Source of the DNA: Streptomyces sp. M92
Lineage (GTDB): Bacteria > Actinomycetota > Actinomycetes > Streptomycetales > Streptomycetaceae
Assembly: GCF_028473745.1 (NCBI RefSeq)
Contig: NZ_CP101137.1
Location: 5,828,001 to 5,892,000 of the forward strand
DNA: 64,000 bases
Direction of reading: 5' to 3'
Under the pieces are notes generated by a model. The model saw only the letters and a program-made list of their open reading frames with translations, was not told the DNA's origin and did not search any database. Numbering within the stretch: the stretch's first letter is position 1; each line of letters starts with the position of its first letter. Both the position numbers and the translations under genes were made by a program. Below, piece by piece: positions 32,956 through 41,100 of the stretch.

Positions 32956-35787
32956 GTGATCGCGACGCGTGGTTCCGCTCTGCGGCCCCTGGCACGCGCC
33001 CTGGCCGACGAACGTGCCGATCCGGTGCTGTTGTTCGTCGAAGGTCTCGCCGGTCAGGGAAAGAGCCATCTGCTGCAGGAACTGGCCGACCTGCCCGAGA
33101 CGGCGAACACGGTCCGCGTGTGGTGGCGGTGTGGAGCCGACGGCGGGCCGTCGGACGGGGACGGGGACCGGCGAGCGCCGGCCCTGTGGCTGGTGGACGA
33201 CGTTCACCGGGCGGACGAGGACGAACTCCGACGGCTGCGTCTGGTGCTGGAGGGGCTGGGGCCGGGCTCCGGGGCCGCGGTGGCCTATCGCCCCGAGGAA
33301 CTCTCCGTACCCGGTCTTCCGCTGGGCAGCCCGCCGATGGCGTACCCGCCCCGGATGACGGTGTTCCGGCACCGGCTCGGGCCCTGGGACGAGGAGCGGG
33401 TCCACCGGGCGGCCGTGGAGGCGCTGGGCGAGGACTGTACGGCCGAAGCGGTGCGCACACTGCATGAGCGGACCGGCGGGGTGCCCCGGGCGGTCGTCGA
33501 CCTCCTCGCCGTACTGCGGGAGCGGCGGCCTGCGTTCACCGGTACGGCAGCCGAGGTGGAAGTGGCCGGTACACCGGCCCGGCTGACGGAGCTGGTGTTG
33601 AGCCGTACCTACGCGCTGTCCCCGGCGGACCGGCCGGTGGTCTGGGCGGCCGCCGTCCTCGACGGACCCGCCGGCCGCGACGAACTGACCGCGGTGTCGG
33701 GACTTGGAACCGCGCTGGGGAACAGCGCACTGCTGCGGGCCTTGGAGAGCGCGGCCCTGGCGGAGCTGGGCGAAGACCGCTACGGCTTCGCCGTCCCGCT
33801 CGCGGCGTCGGCCGTACGAGCCTGTGTGCCCGGGCCCGTCCGCCAGGACCTCCACCGGCGGGCGGCGGGTGTGCTGATCCGCAGACAGCCCGTCGTCTGG
33901 CACGCCGTGGCCGAACACCACCGGGCGGCCGGCGACGGCCACAGGTGGATCAAAGCGGTGGAGAAGGCCGCGGAGTCGGCGGCGGCCTCCAGCCGGCACC
34001 AGCAAGCCGTCATGCTACTGGAACAGACACTGGCCACCCCGGGCCTTGCGCCCCAGGTCCGTGCCCGGCTGGCACCGTTGCTGGCCCGCAGCGCGGTGAC
34101 CGGCCTGCGCTCTGACCAGACGGTGGAGGTCCTCGCGCAGATCGTGCAGGACGCGTCCCTGCCGCCGGCCGTGCGCGGAGAGCTGCGGCTCGACCTGGGG
34201 CTGATGCTGTGCAATCAGATGGGTCGGTACCCCGAGGGCCGGCGTGCTCTGGAAGCCGCCGCCGCCGAACTGGTCGAGGTCCGCCCCGGTCTGGCCGCAC
34301 GCGCCATGGCAGCGCTGTCCAGCCCCTACTGGCCGGGCGACTCCATCGACGTCCACCGAGAGTGGTTGGTCAAGGCCATGGCCGCGGCGGACGCGAGCGG
34401 GGACGACTCGATGCGTACGGCGGTCCTGGCCAACCGTGCGGCCCTCGCCACGAGTTGTGCCGAGCCGGACGCGTGGGAGCTGGTGAAGCAGCTTCCCCTG
34501 GAAGCCACCGACCCCGCGTGTGCCCGGCAGGCGGCACGCGGCCTGTGCAACGCCGCGGACTCCGCCGTCTGGCTCGGCCTGCACGAGCAGGCGGAAGACC
34601 TGCTGGCGGAGGGACGGGACCTGTCCGCGCGGAGCGGTGCGCCCTACTTCGAGCACAACGCTCTGGGGGCCCAACTCCTCCAGGAGTGGTGGACCGGCCG
34701 GTGGTCGGGCCTGGCAAAGCGGTGCGAGGACTTCGTCGCCGCGACCGCCGACATGCCGCTCATCGCCTCCGACGCCTACATCGTGCGCGGCCTGCTCGCC
34801 CTCGCCCAGGGCGACTGGGGGGAGGCGGCCCGCCGGCTGTCCCAGCGTGGGACGTTCAGCACGGAGGACCTGCCGGTTCCCCTGACCGCGACCGCCGCCG
34901 GCGCCGTGGTCCGGCTCGCCCTGGCCCGTCAGGAGGTGGAGGCCGCGGCGGAACAGGCGCGTGCCGCCTGGAAGGTGGTGGCCGAGAAGGGCGTGTGGCC
35001 GTGGGCCGCGGAACTCGCGCCGTGGGCCGTGGAAGCACTGGCCCGCGCGGGTGACAACGCCACGGCACACACCATGGTCCGGAGCTTCTCCCAGGGCCTC
35101 GGCCCTGGCGACGCGCCCGCCGCCAGGGCCGCACTGACCTGGAGCCGGGCCGTGCTCGCCGAAACGGAGGCCCCCGCCCATGAGCGGCGGGACGGACTGC
35201 TGAGGGCCGCTGAACTGTACCGGCAGGCTGCGGCGGCCTACGCGGAGCTGCCCCGCCCCTACGCCCAGGCTCTGGCCGCGGAGGGCGCCGCACGCTGCGT
35301 ACTCACGGCGGACCCAGAAGCCCATGACTGCCCGGCCGCGAAGGCCGGAGCCACCGCCACGTCGGCAGACCCGGTATCCGACAACGCCACCACCCTGTCG
35401 GCGACCACCGAGTTGGAGTCCTGCGCCCAGCGCTTCACCGACCTCGGGGCCGTCTGGGACGCGGCGCGGACCCGGGCCCTGCTGCGTACACGGCAGCCGG
35501 CCAGGAAGGGCCGCCCTCCCGGACGCCCATCGCACGCCGACGAGTTGTCCCCCCGGGAGGCGGAAGTCGCCCAGCTCGCTGTCTCCGGTCTCACCAATCG
35601 GGAGATCGCCGCGACCTTGCACCTGTCTCCCCGCACGGTGGAGCAGCACATCGCCCGCGCCATGCGCAAGACCGGGGCGCTCTCCCGCCGTGACCTCGAC
35701 CACCGGCTGGGAGGTGCTCCTGGGAACGGTGAGCGCCGCTTCCCGACCGGGGACAGCCGTACCGTCAGGGCAGTTGAGACCTGCTGA
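32956..35787 (+). CDS. LAL-type LuxR transcriptional regulator
   Basis: A 943-residue large ATP-binding LuxR regulator. The N-terminal AAA/NTPase has Walker A 'VEGLAGQGKSHLL' (about residues 30-42) and Walker B 'LWLVDDVHRAD' (about 76-86). The middle consists of TPR-like helical repeats. A LuxR HTH at residues 865-920 ('LSPREAEVAQLAVSGLTNREIAATLHLSPRTVEQHIARAM') binds DNA. Such regulators often switch on a neighbouring secondary-metabolite or secreted-enzyme locus; here the S1 protease and PKS lie downstream. Start at GTG 32956, where GAGGAT six bases upstream could act as -10 or as ribosome site. Confidence 0.93.
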   Translation: MIATRGSALRPLARALADERADPVLLFVEGLAGQGKSHLLQELADLPETANTVRVWWRCGADGGPSDGDGDRRAPALWLVDDVHRADEDELRRLRLVLEGLGPGSGAAVAYRPEELSVPGLPLGSPPMAYPPRMTVFRHRLGPWDEERVHRAAVEALGEDCTAEAVRTLHERTGGVPRAVVDLLAVLRERRPAFTGTAAEVEVAGTPARLTELVLSRTYALSPADRPVVWAAAVLDGPAGRDELTAVSGLGTALGNSALLRALESAALAELGEDRYGFAVPLAASAVRACVPGPVRQDLHRRAAGVLIRRQPVVWHAVAEHHRAAGDGHRWIKAVEKAAESAAASSRHQQAVMLLEQTLATPGLAPQVRARLAPLLARSAVTGLRSDQTVEVLAQIVQDASLPPAVRGELRLDLGLMLCNQMGRYPEGRRALEAAAAELVEVRPGLAARAMAALSSPYWPGDSIDVHREWLVKAMAAADASGDDSMRTAVLANRAALATSCAEPDAWELVKQLPLEATDPACARQAARGLCNAADSAVWLGLHEQAEDLLAEGRDLSARSGAPYFEHNALGAQLLQEWWTGRWSGLAKRCEDFVAATADMPLIASDAYIVRGLLALAQGDWGEAARRLSQRGTFSTEDLPVPLTATAAGAVVRLALARQEVEAAAEQARAAWKVVAEKGVWPWAAELAPWAVEALARAGDNATAHTMVRSFSQGLGPGDAPAARAALTWSRAVLAETEAPAHERRDGLLRAAELYRQAAAAYAELPRPYAQALAAEGAARCVLTADPEAHDCPAAKAGATATSADPVSDNATTLSATTELESCAQRFTDLGAVWDAARTRALLRTRQPARKGRPPGRPSHADELSPREAEVAQLAVSGLTNREIAATLHLSPRTVEQHIARAMRKTGALSRRDLDHRLGGAPGNGERRFPTGDSRTVRAVETC

Positions 35788-36067
35788 GCCGGAACCTCCT
35801 GTCTTGCCCCCAGGCGTGCACAGTCGCAGCCGTCCAGTCGAGCACCCAGCCGGGGCGCAGCCCGCGCGCTCCCCAGCCGTCCGGGCGCCGGCCAGGGACC
35901 GGGAGCCCCGCCTTCTGCGCGGCAACGGCCGTGTCACAGGTTTCGCGAGCGATACGGAGGGCTGCCGACCAAGTGTCGGCCGCACCGGTGAAAACGTGCA
36001 GCCCGTGCTGCTCGGGCCGTGCGGAGCTTCTGATGGGCACATGGACCTGGAAGTAGATTCTGGTCAC
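35765..36067 (-). CDS. Small hypothetical protein
   Basis: A 100-residue protein of unknown function. It begins 'TRIYFQVHVPIRSSARPEQHGLHVFTGAADTWSAALRIAR', suggesting a small alpha/beta fold, and ends in a basic tail. GTG 36065-36067 is preceded by a strong AGGAGG site. The 3' end overlaps the end of the LAL regulator by 23 bases on the opposite strand. No cysteines of note, signal or membrane helix. Confidence 0.7.
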   Translation of the reverse strand: MTRIYFQVHVPIRSSARPEQHGLHVFTGAADTWSAALRIARETCDTAVAAQKAGLPVPGRRPDGWGARGLRPGWVLDWTAATVHAWGQDRRFRLSRSQLP

Positions 36068-36591
36068 GGCGCCACCTCCTTGATTCTGCACGCTTTTCCG
36101 CTCCATCGGCGCATAGTGTGGCGAAATTGCCCGGCGAGCTGCGCGCCTTGACCAACGTATGAACCGGTCCGATCTCTGAATATCCGAATCGGCCAATCAC
36201 CTATACGTATCCTGGTCGGTGCCTTCGTGTCATGTCCGGATAGATTCCCGGCAGACGGATGCGGGCCATTGCGGTGGCGCCGGAGGCTGCCGCGCTTCGG
36301 CGCACGTCGGGTTTCTTGCGTATCCGTAAATGCGCCCGCCTGATGCAACGGCGAACGGGGCTCTCTTATGCTCCGATCATGCCTGCTCTCTTCTTTCCAG
36401 AGAGCACCAAAACTCCGCGAAAAGATGCCGTCGCACGCACCTTGCAATTCGAGGAATCGCTGAGCGATAGTTCGGAATCACGGCGGGTCGCTGACTCGCC
36501 GTCAGGCAGGAACCGTCCTGTGCCGGAGCGCTTTTGCGTTCCGGCATAAACCCCACATCGGGTTCCTGTCTGTCACCCGGAAGGAATCGAC
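36068..36591. other. Intergenic region upstream of the S1 protease
   Basis: No gene is seen. The region is relatively A/T-rich around 36150-36220 and 36400-36480, as expected for promoters of the divergent small gene and the protease. Confidence 0.55.
36442..36471 (+). promoter_or_regulatory. Putative sigma-70-type promoter of the S1 protease
   Basis: TTGCAA (36442-36447) and GATAGT (36466-36471) are separated by 18 bases and lie 121 bases before the protease start. Confidence 0.4.
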
Positions 36592-37797
36592 GTGCGCAAT
36601 TCTCGTAAGTACCGCCTGGCTGCGGCGGGCATCGCGTTTTCGGCCTCTGCGGTCCTGGGGACCCAGACCGTGGCGCAGGCGCAGGGCGCTCACCCCACCC
36701 CCCACTACCAGCCCGAGATGGTCCGGGCGCTGGCCGCTTCGCTCGGTGTGAGCGAGGAGGCCGCAACCGACCGTCTGGACCGGCAGAGCGCCCAGCAGTC
36801 CAAGCTCGCCGAGCTCAGGAGGAGCGGCATATCCGGCGACGGAGCCTTCTTCGACGCCTCCGGACAGCTGACCGTCAACGCCGCCGACACCGCCGAGGCT
36901 GCCAGAGTCGAGAAGGCCGGCCTCACCGCCCGGGTGCCCGCCCGCGGTCAGGCCGTACTCGACGAGATCAAGGCCGAGCTGGACGCCCTCGCCGCCAAGA
37001 AGGTCCCCTCCGGAGTGGTCGCCTGGTCCGTGGATCTGGCCTCCGACAAGGTGATCGTCAAGGTCAACGACGACCGGGGAGCCGCCGCCAAGGCGTTCCT
37101 CGCCGCGGCCGCGAGGCACGGTTCCGCTGTCGAGATCGAGCGGGGCCAGAAGGAGCTCGAGCCCAAGGCCGCGATCTACCCCGGCAGCAAGATGACGTTC
37201 AACGACACCACGCAGTGGTGCTCCGTCGGGTACGGGGCCCGCGACCGGTCGGGCAACCAGTACCTGGTGACCGCGGGACACTGTGTCGTGAACACCCTGC
37301 GCTACGACGGAGCGGCCTTCGCCAAGGGCTACAAGACCCGCTACGCTCTCGGCACCCGCAGCGTCGACATGGGCATCGCGACCGTCAACTCCGGCCACTC
37401 GATCACCACCAGCGTCGGTACCTGGGGCCAGGGCAGCACCAGCACGGTCGCCGTCAGGGGCGGCAGCCGGGCCGCCGCCGGCGCCGCGGTCTGCAAGTCC
37501 GGTGCCACCACCGGCTGGACCTGCGGCGCGATCAGTTCCTACAACAACACCGTCACCTACACCGACCGCAACGGCGGCCCCGACACGGTCGTCAGCGGTC
37601 TGGCCGCCTCCAGCGTCTGCGTCGAGGGCGGTGACAGCGGCGGTGCGTACATCTCCGGCAACCAGGCACAGGGCATGACCTCCGGCGGACCGACCAACCA
37701 GCAGTGCGGCGGCGGGGTCTACTCCCGCGGCTCCTCGTACTTCCAGCCGCTCGACGACACCCTTCGCTACTACGGGCTGACCCTCAACACCAACTGA
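36592..37797 (+). CDS. Secreted S1 family serine protease (streptogrisin-like)
   Basis: A 401-residue preproprotease. The signal peptide (1 to about 30, ending 'VAQAQ') directs secretion, a pro-region (about 31-190) assists folding, and the mature chymotrypsin-like domain starts near 'IYPGSKMTF'. The catalytic triad is visible: His in 'LVTAGHC', Asp in 'RSVDMGIA', Ser in 'GGDSGGAY'. Cysteines are placed for two or three disulfides. It should be an extracellular endopeptidase activated by self-cleavage. GTG 36592 follows GAAGGA. A terminator hairpin follows the stop. Confidence 0.95.
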   Translation: MRNSRKYRLAAAGIAFSASAVLGTQTVAQAQGAHPTPHYQPEMVRALAASLGVSEEAATDRLDRQSAQQSKLAELRRSGISGDGAFFDASGQLTVNAADTAEAARVEKAGLTARVPARGQAVLDEIKAELDALAAKKVPSGVVAWSVDLASDKVIVKVNDDRGAAAKAFLAAAARHGSAVEIERGQKELEPKAAIYPGSKMTFNDTTQWCSVGYGARDRSGNQYLVTAGHCVVNTLRYDGAAFAKGYKTRYALGTRSVDMGIATVNSGHSITTSVGTWGQGSTSTVAVRGGSRAAAGAAVCKSGATTGWTCGAISSYNNTVTYTDRNGGPDTVVSGLAASSVCVEGGDSGGAYISGNQAQGMTSGGPTNQQCGGGVYSRGSSYFQPLDDTLRYYGLTLNTN

Positions 37798-37817
37798 GCG
37801 CGTCCGTAACAGAACCG

Positions 37818-37857
37818 GCCGGGGGCCGCCCGCGAGAGACAGCGAGCGGCTCCCGGC
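37818..37857 (+). terminator. Hairpin terminator after the S1 protease
   Basis: GCCGGGGGCCGC (37818-37829) pairs with GCGGCTCCCGGC (37846-37857) over 12 bases with one G-U wobble and a 16-base loop, 20 bases after the protease stop. Confidence 0.7.
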
Positions 37858-38120
37858 TTCGTGGTCAGCCGACCGGCTACCGCGCGCTGCGCAGGACCAC
37901 CACCCCCTGATGATCCTTTAAGCGCCCGACCAAGTGGCTGAACTCGAAGCATTGAGGCATCCGCGCAGTTCAACGCGCTCTCGTCCGATACTTCCGGTTC
38001 TTGGAGATCACCCACGACTGTGTCGAAATAGGAGGCCCCACCCAAGATCGAAGCGACAGTCGGTGCGTGTGTGCCAGGCCGGGCACCGTCAGCCTCTTCG
38101 CGCTGAAGAACGGACATCTC
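37858..38120. other. PKS upstream region
   Basis: Between the terminator and the PKS ATG no gene is seen. The PKS frame is open from 38001, but residues before 38121 have no PKS character. An A/T-richer patch around 37905-37925 (TGATGATCCTTTAAG) may hold the PKS promoter. Confidence 0.4.
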
Positions 38121-41100
38121 ATGGACGCACACGCCGGCAGCGACGCACCCGGGGCAGGCCAGGACGAGCCAGTGGCAGTGGTCGGAGCCGCCTGCCGCTT
38201 CCCTGGTCAGGCGCGCTCCCTCACTTCGCTGTGGCGACTGCTGATGTCCCGTCGCGAAACCGTGCGAGAGGTGCCCGCCGAGCGTTGGGAGCAGGCGGAA
38301 CTGGCCGGCCTCCCCGCCCAGGTGGCGGCCCGGCTCCGCCACGGCTGCTTCCTGGACGACGACGTCTACGCCTACGACCCGGAGTTCTTCGGCATCAACG
38401 CGCAGGAAGCGCCCTGGGTGGACCCGGAGCACCGACTGCTGTCCGAGGTCGTGTGGGAGGCAGTCGAGCACGCCGGGATTCCGGCCCAGCGACTGTCGGG
38501 GACGCCGACCGGCATGTTCTTCGGGATCTACCAGAAGGACTACATGCTGCGGGTGCAGCGGCCGCTGGAAGAGGTGAACGCCTACGCGATGTACACCGGT
38601 TTCGACAGTATCGGCCCGGGCCGCGTCGGCTTCATGCTCGACCTGAAGGGCCCTCAGGTCGTCGTCGAAAGCGCCTGCGCGTCGGGACTCGTCGCCGTGC
38701 ACTCCGCCTGTCAGAGCCTGCGCGCCGGAGAGTCGGACGTCGCCGTGGCCGGGGCCGCCATGCTGACCCTGGGACCCGAGGGCGTGATCGCACCCGCACT
38801 CTGGGGCGTGTTCTCGCCGACCGGTCGCTGCCACGCCTTCGACGCGGCCGCCGACGGGTACGTACGCGGGGAGGGCTGCGGCGTGGTCGTACTCAAGCGC
38901 CTGTCGGACGCGCTCCGGGCCGGCGACCGGGTGCTGGCGGTGCTGCGCGGCACAGCGGTCAACCAGAACGGGCGCGGCACGCGGCTCAGCGCGCCCTGTG
39001 AGCCTGCGCAGATCGATCTGTACCGGATGGCCCTGGAACGCGCGGGAGTGGACGCCGGTGACGTGGGGATGGTGGAGGCGCACGGACCCGGTACGGCCGT
39101 CGGCGACCCGATCGAGTTCGCCGCGGTGGCCGCCGTCTACGGCAAGGGCCGGGACCGGTGCGCACTCGGCTCGGTGAAGACGAACATCGGACACACCGAG
39201 CCGGTGTCGGGCGTGGCGGGCCTGCTGAAGGCCATCGCGTCCCTGCGGCACGGCAGGGTGCCGGCCAGTCTGCACTTCAACCGGTGGAACCCTCAGATCG
39301 ATGCCGAGGGCACCCGCCTGTTCGTGCCCACCGACACGACCGAGTGGCCGGTGCGCGACGGCACCCGGCTGGCCGCGGTTTCCTCCTTCGGCATCAGCGG
39401 CACCAACGTCCACGTCGTGCTGGAGCAGCCCCCTGTGCAGTCGTCCGCACAGGCGTCCGGTCCCTCACCGGTCCGGCGCGCGGCCCGGCCGGCGGAGGCA
39501 CCGCGCGTCTTCCCGCTGTCCGCCGGCACGCCTGTCGCCCTGCGGTCGGCGGCCGGGCGCCTGGCCCAGTGGCTGAAGCACGAGGGAGCGCAGATCCCGC
39601 TGGGCGACGTGGCACACACGCTTGCGGTGCGCCGATCCCCCACCCGGGAACGGGCCGCCGTCGTCGCCGCCGACCGGACGGAGCTGGTGGCGAGGCTGGA
39701 GGAACTGGCGGCCGGGCGCACCCCCGGTGCCGGGGTGGCGACCGGCAGGGCCCTGCCGGAGGCCGGACAGGGGCAAGGCGTGGTGTTCGTGTTCGCCGGG
39801 CACGGTTCGCAGTGGGGCGGCATGTGCCGGCGACTGCTCGACCATGACCCGGAGTTCACCCGGGTCGTCGACGAACTCGAACCGCTCGTGGCCGAGGAGT
39901 CCGGCTTCTCCCTGCGCGAGACCCTGAACCGTCCCGAGGTGGTCACCGGCTTCGACCGGGTGCAACCCGTGATCTTCGCCGTCCAGTTGGGTCTGGCGGC
40001 GATGTGGCGCTCCCACGGTGTCGAACCGGCCGCCGTGATCGGCCACTCCATGGGTGAGGTCGCCGCGGCGGTGGCCTCGGGGGCCCTCAGTGTGCACGAC
40101 GGGGTGCGGGTCATCTGCCGCCGGTCGCGGCTGATCCTGCGCACCGCCGGCCAGGGTCTGATGGCCTCGGTCGCCCTGGGCCGTGCCGAGGTCGAGCGGC
40201 TCCTGGCCGAGCAGGACGTGCGCGGGGTGAGCGTCGCGGTCGTCGCGTCGCCGGAGAACACCGTCGTCGGCGGCGACGCCGACCGCATCCGCCGCCTCGC
40301 CGAGGAGTGGGACGCCCAAGGCGTGGGCATTCGCGTGATCGAGGTCGACGTCGCCTCGCACACCGCCCACATGGACCCCATCCTGCCCGATCTCGCCGAC
40401 GCTCTCGCCGGGGTCACCGGCAGGCCGCCGCACACGACGTTCTACAGCACCGTCTCGGACGACCCGCGCGAGCGCGGCGCCTTCGACGCCTCCTACTGGT
40501 CGGACAACCTGCGCAGGGTGGTGCGCTTCGCCGACGCCGTACACGCGGCGGCGGAAGACGGGCACCGGCTCTTCGTCGAGATCGGCCCCCACCCGGTGCT
40601 GATCCACCCCGTGCAGGCCACCCTCACCGGGAACGGCCACTCCGGTACCGCGGTCGTGCCCTCGCTGCTGCGCGACACCGACGACCAGCTGGCGTTCCAC
40701 ACCCACGTGGCGGCGCTGCACTGCGCCGGGCACCCGCTGGACTGGGCCGACCGTCACCGCGACGGCGCCCTGGCCGACGTACCGCCGACCACCTGGGAGC
40801 GCACCCGGTACGTCGTCGAGCCCTCGCCGCTGCGGCAGCGGGCCGGGGTTCTCACCTCGCTCGCCGCACACCCGCTCACCGGTCCGCACACCGCCGACCC
40901 CGACGGCGAGGGCCGCCACCTGTGGCAGACGCGCATCTCCCCGCGGACACTGCCGTGGCTGGACGCGCACCGCGTCAACGACGTCGCCGTCGTGCCCGGC
41001 GCCGCCCTGTGCGAGATGGCCGTGGCCGCCGCCTGCGACCTGTACGATGCCGGCCCGCAGCGCCTGCGCGTCACCGGCGTCGAACTCCAGCGGCTGCTGC

